A stretch of DNA of 64,000 bases from Jackrogersella multiformis (lineage: Eukaryota; Ascomycota; Sordariomycetes; Xylariales; Hypoxylaceae), in NCBI GenBank assembly GCA_902806575.1, contig CADCXD010000011.1:62001-126000 (forward strand), written 5' to 3'. The translations under genes and the position numbers were made by a program. The notes beneath the pieces are model-generated. The model had not been told where the DNA came from. It saw nothing but the letters and a program-made list of their open reading frames with translations, and searched no databases. This document shows, piece after piece, positions 1 to 15,595 of this stretch; within the stretch, counting starts at the first letter, position 1, and each line of letters opens with the position of its first letter.

Positions 1-413
1 GCTGATTTTCGCTTCTGTGGCTCAATTGTTCGAAGTAATGAAATCCAACATGCTCCCTACTCCGTCACAAACTTGGGCATTTCTATAAACCTTACGCTCA
101 TTAAAATGCAGGTAGGGGGGATGGTTCTAGTCGGATTAAACTGCGCTGAAGAGCTGCACCGGGAAGATAGCCAAGCCAGAGGGCAGCAGATACACAGACA
201 TTTCCAAGTCTGGATTATTTTGCATTACCTAAGGCATGATGCCTATGTTAGGGTACACTCTCCATCATCGAAAATATTCCTTCACAAGTCATACCCGACT
301 CTAGGATATCCGACTGTCACGGATTTGTTCTTAAGTTTAGATACGTCCCAAATATTTGTGGCGCGGCCTTTTCAAATTTATGGGCAAACTCTCTGGAAGC
401 ATTCGTTAATGTC
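1..413 (+). pseudogene. 5' part of a HET-like (heterokaryon-incompatibility family) gene, cut by LTR element A
   Basis: Frame 1 is open from the first base of the window to the retrotransposon junction at 413, so the N-terminus lies outside the window. The translated stretch has a beta-rich layout that I associate with the region downstream of HET domains in fungal incompatibility-type proteins: a GISINLTLI segment (residues about 26-34 of the visible frame), LVGLNC about 15 residues later, then a DAYVRVHSPSSK segment followed by FLHKSYP. The HET domain itself is not in view. After position 413 the frame runs into the LTR and ends at 468. If element A and one target-duplication copy are removed, the frame joins exactly in phase with the open frame at 15933-16446. 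The family call rests on pattern recall only, with no database search; the broken-gene call rests on the frame arithmetic. An ORF beginning at TTG 73 is part of this frame, not a separate gene. Confidence 0.55.
409..413. repeat. Left target-site duplication of element A (ATGTC)
   Basis: The 5 bp ATGTC directly precede the TG of the left LTR. The 5 bp directly after the right LTR (15928-15932) read ATATC, the same word with one G-to-A change, which is a RIP-type transition. Five bp is a usual target duplication for LTR retrotransposon integrases. Confidence 0.7.
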
Positions 414-616
414 TGTTATGTCCCATTATAATAAGATAGATATAAATTATAATAATAACGATAAATAATAAAATAAAATAAGTAAATTAATCGTATTATT
501 TTTTTCTTTTTTAAAAAGAAAAGATATTTTTATATATAAATTAAGTTATTTATATTATATTTTTTAACGTAAATTTTAAAAATTTACGTTACGTATAATA
601 TACGTATAATATTATA
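414..616. repeat. Left LTR of element A
   Basis: This copy begins TGTTATGTCCC and aligns base by base with 15723-15927. Its outer (left) end keeps original G and C, for example TGTTATGTCCC where the right copy reads TATTATATTTT. Its inner half is the more mutated one, for example CGTATAATATACG against CGCATGACGTACG in the right copy. The differences are transitions of the RIP type. Confidence 0.85.
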
Positions 617-3600
617 TATCGTCGTTTCGTTATATTAATATTTTTATAACGTTTTATTATTATTTTTTTAAAGTAATAGTTTTTATTAATTCGGAAATAA
701 TATTATTAATACGTTAAAAAAATATTAATTATACGAAATTTAATTATATTTAATAATTTAAATAAAAGTTTATTTATAAATATATTTTATAATTAAAATT
801 ATTTTATAAATATAAAAATTAATATAAAAATTAATACGATTAATTATTTTATTTAAATTATTTTAAATATTACGCGGTTTAATTTAAATATTATATAAAT
901 TAACTTAAATATTACGTAAATTAATTTAAATATTACGCGAATTAATTAAAAAATTATATAAAAAATTATAATAATATTTAATATTTTTTTAATTACGATA
1001 TAAAATTTTATTATCGTTATTAAGTTAATAACTTTTAAATTATTTATTTTTATTTTTTAATTCGTTATTTTTATTTTTAAGTTAAAGTTATATCGTACGT
1101 TTATTATTTTTACTTTTATTTTATAATTTATATATATTTACGTTTTAATATTTTATTAAAAGTTTTTACGTTTTTATTATTTATAAATAATAACGTTATT
1201 AATATTAAGTTAATTTAATATTATTTTTATCTTTTATAATATTTTTTTTATATTTAAATTAAAAGTTATTATAAACGTAATTTTATATATTTTTAAGTAT
1301 AATATTTTATATGTTTCGAATTTTCTGTTTTTTTATTTTTTAAAGCTACGTATAATACGTATTTTAAAATCTTATTTAATAATAAATATTTATAAATATA
1401 ATTTATTATTTTTTTATATAATTTTTTAAAAAAATCGTGTAGTTTTTAAAAATAAAATACGATTTAAAATTATATTTTTAAAATTAATAAAACGATAATA
1501 CTTTATTTATTAAGTATATTAAAAAAATAAAATTTTATTATTTTAAATTTTTATTTTAAAAAGGTCGGATTAAAAAAATAAATTTTATATTAAAATATGT
1601 TTTAAAAAAAAGGAAAAATTTTTTTTCGTAAAAAAAACGATTAATTTATTATATAAATAAATAAATTTTTTAATAATAAAGAAATTTTTTTTTATAAAAG
1701 AAACCGATTTTATATAAATAAATAAATTTTTTAATAACGTAATTTTTTTAATCGTCGGTTATTTATTAATTTCATTTATTTTTTTTATCGTATATTTTTA
1801 ATATTTTTAAAATATTTTATTATAATAATCCTTCGTTTTTTTACGTGGGTTTTTCGTACGTTATTTATTTTATTAAATATTTTTTAATATCGTTTTTTAA
1901 TTTTTAATTTAAGATTTTTTTATAATATATTTATCCACGTTATCGATTTAAAAAAGTCCCGTTATTAATTATTTTTTATAATATAAGTTTTTATACGTTA
2001 TTTCGAGGTATTATATTAATATTATAAAATATTATTTAAATTATAATGGTAATTTTAATTTATATCGATACGGGAAAACTTTTTTTAATATTTTAAAAAG
2101 ATTAATTTTTTTAAATAATAATTTAATTTAATTATTTAAGTAATATCCTCGATATTTTAATTTTATTAATTTAATATAAATATATATTTTAAGGTTTTTA
2201 ATCGGTATATATTTATTATTATATTATATTTTTATAAAATTATTCGTTACCTCGTTTAAAGTTACGAAAAAATATTTTAATTTAAAATTATATAAAATTT
2301 AAAATGACGTTTATTACGTTACCACGTATATTAATATATTCGTAATAATTATTATATATAATAAGAAATTTAATTAATCGTTTTAATTAAATTAATTATT
2401 TATATATAATTAAAAGTTTATTTTTATTATTTTTATTATAAATTCGGATTATTTATTTACTTATAAATAATAAATTAACGTTATATTAATACCGATACGC
2501 GTTATTTCGTAAAAAGCTTTTTATAATATATAAAAAAAAATTATATTTAAAATTTAAACCTCGAGGAAACCTTAATCCGGGTATATTTATTAAAAAATTA
2601 CTTTTATTTATTTTTCGAAACTTTAAGTTATTTTATTATATATCGTTTTTTTAAATTTAAATAACTTATTCGTAATAATTAAAACCGCGTTAAAACATTA
2701 TTTTAAAATAAATAAACCGATTATAAAATTTAAATATAATATTTTAAATAATAATTTCGGTAATAATATAAGTAATAAATCTTTTATAAGTTTATTTTTA
2801 AACGTTTTTACGGCTTAATATAATAAGTATATTTTAACGTATACTTTTACGGTTTTCTTTAAAAATAATATAAATATTAAACTTTTAAAAAAAGCATACG
2901 TTTTATTAATTTCGATATAAGCTTAATTATTATAAATTAATTTAAATATTTTTAAGTATATTTTAAATAAAATATAAATCTTTTTTTATCGTTATTTAAA
3001 AAATAAAATAAGTTTATTTTTCGTTTTAAAATAAAATCGTATAATTTATTTTATTTTTTATTTTTAAAGATTTAATCCTTAAGTTTTATATATATTATTT
3101 AAAAAGTTCGGTCGTTTTAAAGCGTTTTTACGATATTCGTAATAAGCTTATTTAATATATATAATTTTATTATTATTTAACCGCTTAATTTTTCGAGGAT
3201 AATTTTTACGTCGAAACTTAATAAAATAACATTTACTTTCGCCTTTTTTTTCGTACTTATCGTTTTAATATTTTTAAGAATAAAATTATTATATTTTATT
3301 TAAGCTTTTATAAGTATTAAAAAAATATAAATTATTATTATTTATATCGTTAAATTAATTACGTTATCCTTTAATAAATATATTCGTAATAAAACGTTTA
3401 CGTTAATATATTAACGTTTTAATTTAATCTTTATATTTACTTAAATATAAACGTTAAACGATAAAACGTTTTTAATAATTATATATATTTTATTATAATT
3501 TAAAATATATAATAAAAATTATAATATTTAAATAAACACGTTTATTTTAAACTTCGTTAATTAATAATATTTTTAATATCGGCTTAATATTTTTAATATA

Positions 3601-6600
3601 AAAATTACCGGTTAATATCGTTCGTTTTAAATTTAATATAACTTTATATTATATTTTTTAATATTATCGTTTACGTAAAAAATAAAAGGTTTTTTATAAT
3701 TAAAAAATATTAATTCGATTATTTCGTAAAGCTTATTTTTTAATTTATTTTATATTTTTTAACCTTTTCTTATAAATTATAACGGTAAAAAATCTTATTT
3801 TAATATTCTTTTATCTCGTTTTAATTAATTAACTTTTTAAGTAAAAGTAATAACTTAATAAATCTTATATAATTAAATCGTTAAGGATTTTTTAAAGGTT
3901 TATTTTTATATTTTAATACTTTAATTTTAAATAAAAGTTATATTATAATAAAATACCTTAAAATAAAATTTTTATAATAACTTATTAAACTTAATTTATA
4001 TTTTAAATCTTTAAAAATTATAATTTAAAGTTTTTAAATCGCGTTTATTTTTTCTTTCGTAATAATAAAACCGAATCGAGACATTTAATACCCGAAAACT
4101 TTAATATTAAATTATATAAAATAACATTTATATAATAATATCGAAACGTTTAAATTTTTTAATAAAGTTATAATAATATTTAAATATTTAATATATTCTT
4201 TTATAATTTTATTAAAAATTATAATATCGTTAATATATATATAAATAAATTATTATAAATATTTATTAAAAAGTGTTTTTATTTTATTTTAAAAATTTTT
4301 TAACGAGATTATTAATCTTATAATATTAACCGTAAGTTATTTATATTTTTTATATAAAATAATAAAAGTTATTTTTATCGATCGTTTTATTTTATATTTT
4401 ATTAAAAAAATCTTTTTATTACGTTTATAACGGTGAAAATAATGTAATTATATATAAAAATTAAAGTATCGTTTTAACGAAATAACGAATATACGTTTAA
4501 TATAAGTTTTATATTTTTTTTTAAATTTATAATAACTTAAGGTTTATTATTTTTAAACGATAAAAGTTAAATTAATTATCGATAATTTTATATTAAAAAA
4601 TATATTTTTTATTACATTTATAACTTTTAATAAATTTAAAATAAAGTTTATTATATTTTTATTTTTTTTAAATATATAATATAACTTTTATTTTAAGTCG
4701 AATAAATTAACTTCGTTTTAAAAAAAAATTAACATTTTAACGCCGTCGTTAAACTTTTTAAACTTAATTTTAAAAAAATACGCATAAATTTATATAAATA
4801 TTTTTATTTTAATATAAATATCGTTATTTTAATAATCGAGAATATTAATTAATAATATATTAAAAAGTTTAAATACCGGTAAATAATAAAAATATTTATC
4901 CGAATATTTTTCGTCCTTTAATTTATTTAATAATTTTTCGTTTTTTAAAAGTTTATTTAAAAATATCGCTTATATTATTTTTAAATTATCTTTAATTATT
5001 AACGTAAAAACGTATATTAACGTTTAAACTTAAATTTTATTTAATACTTTAAAATATTAACCTTTTTTAATTTATATAAGGTTTAATTTTAAATTCGAAA
5101 AAAATAAAACACGTTTTTATTTTATAATTAAACTTTTAACCACATTATTTAATATATTTCCGTCCTTTATAATAAAAGTTTTTAAAGCGATATAATATCC
5201 GGTTTTTTTAATTAATACGTTAAATATTATAACTTTAAAATTAACGTTAAATTTTAATTAAATCGTTATTGTTTTAACCGTTTAAATTACCATTTTATTT
5301 CGTATAAAACGATACGTTTTCGTTATATTTATTATTTTAATAAAACGTTTAATATTTATAATTATTAATTTATTATTTTTTTCGTATTTTCTTTAATAAA
5401 TATAAAGTTAATTTAATTTTAAAAATTTCGTTTTTAATAAAAAGAAATACGATAATACGTTAATTATATAAATTTTAACGTTTTATTTTTATATTTCGTT
5501 ATTATTTATTTTAAATTATATATTAATTATAAACGTTTTAATAACGTTTAAACCGACGTTAAGTTTTATCACGTTATAAAAACTTAAAAAATCCGTAATT
5601 ATTATTAGAAAATATTATTTTATTAAAATATTTTTAAATATTATCGTAATTAATAAGTAAATATTTATATAAACATTTAAAAACGTTATTTTTATAAATA
5701 TTATTATTTAAAGTTATTAATAAAATTAAAAATTATATAAATTATCGTTTATTAAAAAAAATAACCTTTTTTTTTAAAAAAAAAAATTAAACCCGTTTAA
5801 AATCTTATTAATACCTTTTTATATAATTTAAAATAATTATAACGTTTATTATATATATTATTTTTTAATCTCGTTATTTTTTTTCTTATTTTTCGCTTAT
5901 TTTTTAAACTAATAAATAACGAATATTTCTTTAAATAAATTATATATAAAGCCTTTTTTAAACGTAAAATTAAAACATTTCGATAATTTTAAAAGTTTTA
6001 TTAAGTTATTATTTAACCGTTTTCCGACTTTAAATTATTACCGAAATTTTAAATTATTTAATCAAAATTTTCTTATAAAAGAACTATTTTAATTCCGGTA
6101 TTAAAATTTAAAATAATTATTATTTTTTCGATAAAATAAAAATTTATTTCCTTTTTTTTACCGTTCTTATATTTTCCACGATATAATAATTAATAATATT
6201 TATAATAAATTTATCGTTTTTTTTATCGTTACGATAATAATTCCTTTTATTACGATATTTTTAATTATTTTATATTTTTTAAAGCCTTTTATAATTTAAG
6301 CACGTCTTTTAATATTAAAAATAAATTTCGGCTTTTTATATTATTTTTTAATTATTTAATAATATCGATAAATATATCGAGATTTTTATATTAATTATAA
6401 TTTAAAGTTTTTTATAATATTTTTATTAATTTTAAAAACGATAAATCGAATTAATTAAAAATCGAAATTAAATTTTATTCGTTTAATTTACGCGTTTTCG
6501 TCGTAATTTTTAACTTTATTATACAACCGGATCTTACGATTAACGTAATCGTATAAATCTATTTTACTTTTAATATTAAAAAAATGTTTTAAATTATTCG

Positions 6601-8135
6601 TTTAATATAACGTTTTACTTTTATTTTTTTAAAATCGATTAATAAAAGTTTATTTTCATAACTTTAAATTTAACGTTATTTCGTTTTAAAAATAATAAAT
6701 AATAAATTAAAAAAATTAACCTCGTTTATATTTTTTAATAAAATGTTTTATTTTATAATATTAAAAATTATATTTTATTTTTTTCGATAAATAAAAAAAT
6801 CGATTAAATTTATATATTCCGTAATTAATATTTTCGTATTATTATAAAAAAAAACTTAAGTTTTAATTTATTATAATTACGGTTAAAAAACCCGGTTTAT
6901 TATTAAAAAAACTACCTCGCGTTTATATTTAATTATCGTTTTAAATTTTTACTTTATATTTATCTCGGTTATAAATTTTAACCGTTTAATTATTACCTTT
7001 TATTTTATATTTATTTTTATTAATATTATTAATTTAAATTTTTTTAATTATTTTATTATTATTATTCGTTTTACGTTTAATTTTATAAATATTATTAAAA
7101 AAGTTATTATTAATAATTTTATATTAATAAAATTAATAATATTATAAATTTAAAAAAATTATTAACGCTTTTAATAATTATAATATATATTATATCGCGT
7201 TTTATGTAATTAATTATAAAATTTTCGTCGATATCGTTATTAAAAACATTTAATATATTATTAAAAAAAGCCTTTTTTATTTTAAATAAAATAAAAGTTA
7301 TATTTACGTCGGTTATAATATCGCTCGTAACGTTAACGTTTAAATTTTATTTCGACGTTTTAATTATATTAAATATCGCGATAATTTAAATATATTTAAC
7401 GTTAATTTAATATTTTAATCCTTTTTTTATTATAAAAAAAAATCAATTATATTTTTATAATCGTTTTTTCGATTAAAATCGTTTTAAATTTACGTCGTTA
7501 ATTTTATACGATAATCGTTATTAAATAAATAAAATAATTTAACGATATCGTTTTAAATATTTTATATTAATTTAATTATAATTATAATTCGTTATTATTT
7601 TACCTTTAATTAAATAAATATTATATGTTAAAAATATTATAATTAATAATTAATTTAATTATTAAATAAAAGTCGTTTATTAATAATAAACGTTTTACGA
7701 ACGAAAAAAAAATATTAATTAATAATAAAAATTAAAAGTTTAAAAATAACACGTTATTTAATTTAATTTTTTCGATATTTTATTTAATATTTTCGATAAA
7801 ATTAATTAAAAACGCCGTTATTAAAAAAAACGTTTTTAATATCGTTTTTTAAAAATAAAAAACGATAATTTCTTAACGTTTAAATTATAAAAATAATTAA
7901 AATAATTATAAATAAATTTAATAAAAATGTTTTAAAAGTTTATAATATAAATTAAAATTAAAATTAAAATTTATACGATAAAAATAACTTATTTAATTAA
8001 AATTATATAAATTTAAGAAAAGATCCTCGTAATATTTTTATTAATTAACGTTATTTATAATAATAATCGTTAATTATACGTTAATTTATTTAAATTATCG
8101 TTTATAATTTAATAATAACTTTTATTTAAACGTTT

Positions 8136-8140
8136 ATTTT
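8136..8140. repeat. Left target-site duplication of element B (ATTTT)
   Basis: ATTTT directly precedes the left LTR of element B, and the same ATTTT directly follows its right LTR at 15596-15600. In such AT-rich sequence a chance match is possible, but the position fits the independently placed LTR ends. Confidence 0.55.
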
Positions 8141-8320
8141 TATAAAAAATTATAATTATATAAATTTATATTTAAAGTAATAATTAAAATAATAGCTCGT
8201 ACGTTAAAAATAACCCGTGCTTTATACTTATTAACTTTATTTTACGATATTAATTTTACTTTTATTCTTAAAAATAATAATTATTTTAAGACTTTTATTT
8301 TAACTTATTAATATATAATA
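8141..8320. repeat. Left LTR of element B
   Basis: It starts TATAAAAAATTATAATTATA and ends TTAATATATAATA. It aligns with 15435-15595 except for a stretch of about 19 bp around 8194-8222 that is absent from the right copy. That stretch keeps unusual GC for this block (GCTCGTACG and CCCGTGC). Confidence 0.7.
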
Positions 8321-11300
8321 TATAATAATATTTCGTTTTCGTTATATCGTAACGATTTATACTTTATCGTTAAATTAATTAATTGCGATAAATTAATATA
8401 ATAAAAATTTAATTAATAATTATTAAACCTTAAATATTATTAAACTTTAAACATTTTATAATTATTCTTTTCGTTATTTTATTTTTTTTATTATTAATTA
8501 AATTTAATTACGTTATTATTTTTTTATAATATTATAATTTACGTATTAACGTTATTTTAATAAAATTAAGCTTTTTTAATCGATTAAGTTTTTTTTTTAT
8601 AATTTTAAATTTTAATAACGATAATATTTTATAAATTATTACTTTTATTTATAATTATCGAAACTTTTAAACAATATAAAAGTTATATTAATTATATATT
8701 AATGATTTATTATTTTACGTAAATATATTATCGGATATAAAATTAATTTTTTTATTAATATAAGGCTTTTATATTATATGAAATTTTATAATAAAAGCGT
8801 TATTTTATAACTTTTAATAAATATTAAACATTTAAAAGTTTAAGCGAATATTTAATAAAACGTTAAAAGTTATATTATAATTTATTTCATTAAATTTAAA
8901 AGTTTTTATTTAAAGGTTAATATTAATTAATTTTTAACCGATTTTAATTTTATAATATTATTAATAAAATTATTAACGAAGGAAGTAATTAATTTAATTA
9001 ATTATTAATTTTTTTTATTTTTTAATTCTCGATTATTAATTCTTTTAACATTATTAACGTTATTATAATTTTTATTAATTTATAATTTCAAAATATAACT
9101 TATTATAACTTTAATAATTACTTTAAGTTATTTAATAATTATTTTAATATTTATATTTAATTTACAAATTAATTTATTTATATTATTAATTTTATATTAA
9201 GAGATTTAATTATAATTTATTAAAAAAACCGAAGTTAATAAGGTTATATAAGTGATTATATAAAGCCTTTAAATAATTCTTTTAATATTTTTAATTATTT
9301 ATTAAGAGATTTAATTATAAATATAAAGAATTATATTATAAAGAATTAATATTAATAAAGTTATATAAGTAATTATATAAAGCCTTAAAATTAACCTTTT
9401 TATATTTTTAACTTTTTATTAAGAAATTAAGTTATAAGTAATTAAGTTAATATTATTTATCGTATATTTATTTATTATGTTTTCTTTTTTACGATAAAAG
9501 TATATAATTTAATTAATTAATTAAAATCTAAGATAAAGTAATTTAAATAATGGTTAATTAATTTATTTAACTTTTTATTTTAAAGTTAAAATAACTTTTA
9601 ATAAATAAACTTAATTAACTTTAAAAATTATAACCTTTATTAATTAATCTTATATTTAAATTAATATATAAATTTTAAGTATATATTACGAAATAAGTTA
9701 TAATTTTATTTATAATTAAATATTAAGTTATTAACGAGCCGTTTAACGGTTTAATTAATAACGTTTTAATACTTATATAATTATAAAAAGATAAAGTAAG
9801 TTATTAATTAATATTAAAAGATTAAACGATTTACGATATCGGTTACTTTATAACGAATGTAAATAAGTTTATAATAATGGATGATTTTTTTATTAAAGGT
9901 AATTTTTATAAGTTATTTTATAAAGATTTATAAAATTAATAAATAAGTTAAGTACTTATTAAGGAAAAATAAAAAATATAAAACGATATAAAATATGTTT
10001 TTAAAGCGTTATTTAATTAATATAAAATTTATATGTTAAACGTTATAATATTTTTTAAAAAAGTAAAGTATATTTTAAAACTTTATTTTAAAGATATATT
10101 TATTAAAATATAATTATTAAATATTATTTAAAATTATTAAGCATTTAAATTAATTACGGATATATAATAAATAACGATAATTTATAATAAGTTAAACCTG
10201 GAATTTAAGGTAATAAGTATTATTAATTTAAAGTTAATTATAATAATTATAAACGTTTATTTTAAGTATTTAAATAAGAAATAATCGGTGTAATGCGAAT
10301 AAATATTAATAAAAGAAAGAAAATATTATATTTTTACATTTATAATTAATAAATATAAAAATTAAAAATATTATCCTTTTACTTTTAAATAAAAAGTTAA
10401 TAAAGTATATAAGTTTAAAAATAAACGTATTAAATAAATTAAGATAAAAATTAATAATATATATAAATATTAACGCATTTAATTAAATAATAAATAAAAT
10501 ATAATTAAAAGATTTTATCGGAGATTATAAAATATTTAAACTAAATAAATTCATATATATATAAAAATTGATTTTAAGAAAATTAATTATAAAAATTAAA
10601 GTTAAATTTTCGATTAAATTTTGAAGGAAAATAATATATAAACGATAAGTTTAAATTTAAGTTTTAATAAAAGTATAAGTTAATTATTTAAGTTTTTAAC
10701 TTAACTTATTAATAAGAAATGATTTCTTAAAAAAATATAACGTAATTATTAATTATAATAAAACATATATAATTTTAATATTATATCTTAAGATTTAAAT
10801 ACTTATAAAATATTATCGTTTAAAAAGTTAAATATAATAATAAGTTTTAATTATAAAACGATTTTTTATTTTTATTAAAATAATAATACTTATTTTAATA
10901 TATTACTTTAATTTATTAAGTAAAAAAAACTTTATTTTTCACGTTAAAATAAAAGGCGTAATAAATAATATTTATAATATAAATACGTTTAAAGGAATTA
11001 TTTTCTTAAATATGTTTAATAAGTTTATGATTTTACGACGTAATATTAAAATCGAAATAATTAAAGAAATTATCGAAGAAAAAAGTATAAATATTTCATA
11101 AGAAAAGGTTAATTTAACGTAAGTATATATAATATTTTAACGTAAAAAAACGATTTATAAGTAAAATTTAATCTAAATAACGAAGTATTAAAAGCTTTAT
11201 TATTAATTTATAATTATTATTAAAATTAAAGTAAAGTTTTATTAAAGTAAATATACCGACTTTAAAAATATTTTAAAACTTATAACCGAAAAAAGCGTAT

Positions 11301-14300
11301 ATATTTACAATTTTAATTTTTTCTTTATTTAATAATTATCTGCTTTAATAAATAAGTAAAATATTTAACGTAATTATAATATTATTAATATATTAAAAAA
11401 AAGTTAATAAGAAACGTATAAATTTAAATATATATACTTATTAAGTATATAAAATAAAGAATTCCTTAATAAGATTTTCGATTAAATATATAATTAAGGT
11501 AAAATAAATTAACAAAAAATGGTTATATCGTTTAACTATTTTTATTTTATTATTTAAAAACTTATTAACGATAAAAAAAAGGTTAAATAATTATCGATTT
11601 TAAATTATTAAATAAAAATGCCTTAATTAATATTTACTTATTACCGTATTAAAAAAAATCGTTTAAAAATATAAAGAAAGAAAGTTTTTAACGTTATAAA
11701 TAAAGCTTTATTTTTTTCTTAATTATTTATTATGTTTAAGTATAAAAATAAAATAACGGTAATATCGTTAAAAGGTTTAAAAATAAACTTTTACGTAACG
11801 ATTTATAAATTAAAAACTAAAGCTTTTTTAAAGCTTTATTAAAGTATATATTAATAATATTAAAAAATAACATAAAAAACATTTTAATTAAGTATTTAAT
11901 ATATGCGATAATATAAGACTTATATTATTACTAAAAAAATCATTTTTCGGTTTTTTATCGATTATTTTACTTAGATTTTTAATTAATAAATTAAGAATTA
12001 CCATTATAAACGATAAGTTAAATATAATTAAAAAGATTTTAATATTATAAATATTAATTAATTTAGAAATATACATCGATATAATAAGGTTTTTACGGAA
12101 ATATATTTTATAATATTAATTAAGGGATAGATTCGATAAAATATTCTTTCGAAATTTTAATATAAATATCGATATATTATAAAGATTATATATATATTAA
12201 TAAAAAACGAATTAAATTTACTTAAAATATTATATAATAAGTTATTAAATCCGATAATATTAACGTATTAAAATTATATTTAAATAACGTTGTTAAAAAT
12301 AAATACATTAAAACGAAAAGATTTTAAAGTTATAATATTTTATATAAATATACCTTAAAACGGAATTAATATAAAAGTTAACGTAATTTACTTAATTATA
12401 TTTTTATTTAAAGTTTTAATAAAAGTTAAATTATAATACGAAGTAATGAAATTAAAAATTATTTATTTAATTTAAGCTTATAAAAATAATAAAGTTTAAT
12501 TATAATTTTATATATAATTAATTATTATTTTAACGAACTATAATACGACGAAAGGCATTATTAATTAAATAACATTTAAAATAATTAATATAAATAAAAT
12601 AAATAATAAATTAATAATTATTTTAATATATTTATTTTAATTTAACCTTAACGTTTATTATATCTTTAAAAAATTTAATTTAATTTTAAATATATTATCT
12701 CGTTTACCGATATAAAATAATATAAAAAATTTAATAAAATAAAAAAACAAAACGAAATTAACTTTTAAAAATATCTCGGATAAATTTATTTATATATTTA
12801 TTAAACTTACGTTAAATAATAAATTTAAAAAAAATATTAAAAAGTTATAATTATAATAAACGATTAAATCGTTTACGTATTATTTTTTAAAAAATTAATA
12901 AAAGTAAAAATACGGTTAAATAATTTAAATATAAATTACGAAACGATTTTATATATTACATTAAATTAAATAATTTACGTTAATTAATAATTTTATTAAT
13001 TTATATATATAGGTTATTTAATAAAGTTTATAATTTAAAATATTACTTTAAATTAAAATAAATATGTTATAAATTAAAATCGATTTATATTTATAACTTT
13101 TCGTAAAAAGTTTAAAAGTACGTTAAATATTACCCCGGTTATTATAAAAATTAAATCGATTATTCGAAACCTTACGATAAATTGAAACTTATAAATTTAC
13201 CGTTATAATTATTTTATATAATAACTTAAAACTTTATTATAAATTTATTAAAAGCTTTACTTATTTTAATATAATAATAATTATTATATATAAATTTAAT
13301 AAAAAACCGATTTTAATATTTAAAAATATTAAATATAAAACTTATTATTAAGCCGCGTTACTTTTTAAAACACTTATATTATCGGATTAAAACATTTTAT
13401 ATAAAATAATTTTAAATAAAAACGTTAAATTTAATAATAAAATATAATAAACGTTATTTACTTAACTTAAGCTATTATTAATTATATTAATAAATTATTA
13501 TTTTTAAATTAATAATATAATAAAATAACGTAATTAAAAAATCGAGGTAATAATTCGTTATTATTATTTATTAAATAACGTATCGAACCTTTATTAATTT
13601 TAAAGTAAATTAATAAATTTATAAAGTTATATTAATAAATTAATTATTTAAAATCCCTTAAAAAAAGATCTTTACGTAAAAAAACAACCGTAATTAAGTT
13701 AAATTATCGTAAAAAAACCGATAATAATTAAATATCGTATAAAATTAAAGAATTATTAAATTAACGAATAAATAAATGAAAAAACGCCTTATCTTTAAAT
13801 ACCTCGTATAATAAAAAAACTATTTATTAACTTTTAATTAATAATATTTAAAAAACATATTTATTTAAAATATAATAATATTATTAAACGATTATAATAA
13901 AAAACACTTTTTATTACTTAATTAATTTCGTATTAAATTTATTAATAAATTATAACCTTTTAATATATAACCTTTTAAAAATACGTAAACTTTTAACGAT
14001 ATATTTTCGAAATTAATTAATAAATTAATATAATTAATCGTAAATAAATAATAACACACGTTAAACGATAAAATAATCGTATAAATATTAAAAAATAACT
14101 TATCGAAAATATATCATTAAATTACATTAATAATAATTAACCGATTTTTTTTATTTAATTATTAACGCCGCCGAAAAAATCAATAAAATTATAAATTATA
14201 ATTTTAATAAAAACATTATTAAAAATTATAAAGTTAAGATTTATTATAACACGAAAAATATAATTTATAAATAACATTAAAAAAATAAAAAAATATATAA

Positions 14301-15434
14301 ATAAGTTATAAATTATTAAATAATTATAATTATTATTAAAGTTTTTACTTTAAAAAAAAGCTAAATATTTCGGTACTTAAATTATAATAAAGTTATAATT
14401 AAATTAAAAAAAACTAAATACTTTAATATTAAAATAATTTATAAATATATTAATATTTATTTATACTTATATTCTTTATTTATATAAGCATTTTTCTTAT
14501 TTACTTTTATTAAAAAAAAAAATCTTTTTTATAATAAATTTTTTTTTTATAAATTTTAACTTTATAAAAAAAATTTCTCACTCGTTTTTTACTTTATAAT
14601 ACCTCTTATAAAAAAACCGATACTTAAACCTTTTAAAACTTTAATTAAAAAAACCATTAATTTAACGCTTAAATAAATTTATTAATACTTATTTAACGAT
14701 AAATAAATAATAATTATTAATAAAACATTTAAAACCATTAAAATATAAAACGATAATAAACTTTAATAATAATAAACTTTTTAAAATAAATCGTTTATTC
14801 GAAATAATAACGATAAATATTTAATAAATATTATTAATTTTAAAATATATTACGTAAAAATAATAAAAATAATATCGTTTCGTTTATAATTTAACGTTAT
14901 TTTAATATATAAAACTCTTTTAATAATAATCTTTTATTAAATAATTTAAAATTAACTTAAAAAAATAAATTAATAAAGTAAAATTATTATTAAAATATCT
15001 TTTAAAATCTTTAATAAAAATATATTTAAAACATTTCGTATTAATAAAAACGTAAAAAAAGCGTCGAAACTTTTTTAAAAAAATTATATAATAAATTAAA
15101 ATTAACCGGATTAATTTAATTAATATATAAAAATAATAATATAAAACTAAAGTTTTAAAAAATTATAATTAATAAAAAAGCTTTTAATAAATATCGTTAA
15201 AGTTATAATAATCGTAATAAACGCGCGTAATATCTTTATAAATTATAAAAGAAATATTATAAAAATTAAATTATAATTAAAACGTAAACGTTTAACGATT
15301 TTAATAATATACGTTTCGTTTATAAAAACATATTATTAAATAATAATAATAACGATAACGATAAAAAGGAAAATAATATTAATATATTTAATATATTTAT
15401 TAAACGTTAATTTTTCTTTTTATTAAAAAGATAT

Positions 15435-15595
15435 TATAAGAAATTATAATTATATAATTTATATTTAAAGTGATAATTAAAGTAATAATTTATAATTTAT
15501 ATTTATTAATTTTATTTCGCGATATTAATTTTACTTTTATTTTTAAAAATAATTATTATTTTAAAACTTTTATTTTAACTTATTAATATATAATA
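15435..15595. repeat. Right LTR of element B
   Basis: This is the direct repeat of 8141-8320. Shared diagnostic stretches include a GATATTAATTTTACTTTTAT core and the terminal ACTTATTAATATATAATA. It is shorter than the left copy by one indel of about 19 bp and is followed by the ATTTT target duplicate. Confidence 0.7.

Larger units (their letters stand above)
8141..15595. mobile_element. LTR retrotransposon B nested in element A, RIP-degenerated
   Basis: Two direct repeats, 8141-8320 and 15435-15595, enclose about 7.1 kb, giving a total of about 7.45 kb, typical of a fungal Ty3/Gypsy element. They are unrelated in sequence to the LTRs of A. The insertion left about 7.5 kb of A to the left and only about 120 bp of A interior to the right, so B landed close to one end of A. 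The interior has no readable domains. Mutation is slightly less complete around 9.0-12.5 kb, where more G and some TpG survive. The top strand there is A-rich, which weakly suggests that B is encoded on the plus strand. Confidence 0.75.

Noticed and set aside
11888..12076. 62-aa minus ORF inside the AT block
   Set aside because: Low-complexity Ile/Asn/Leu peptide expected by chance in RIP-mutated DNA.
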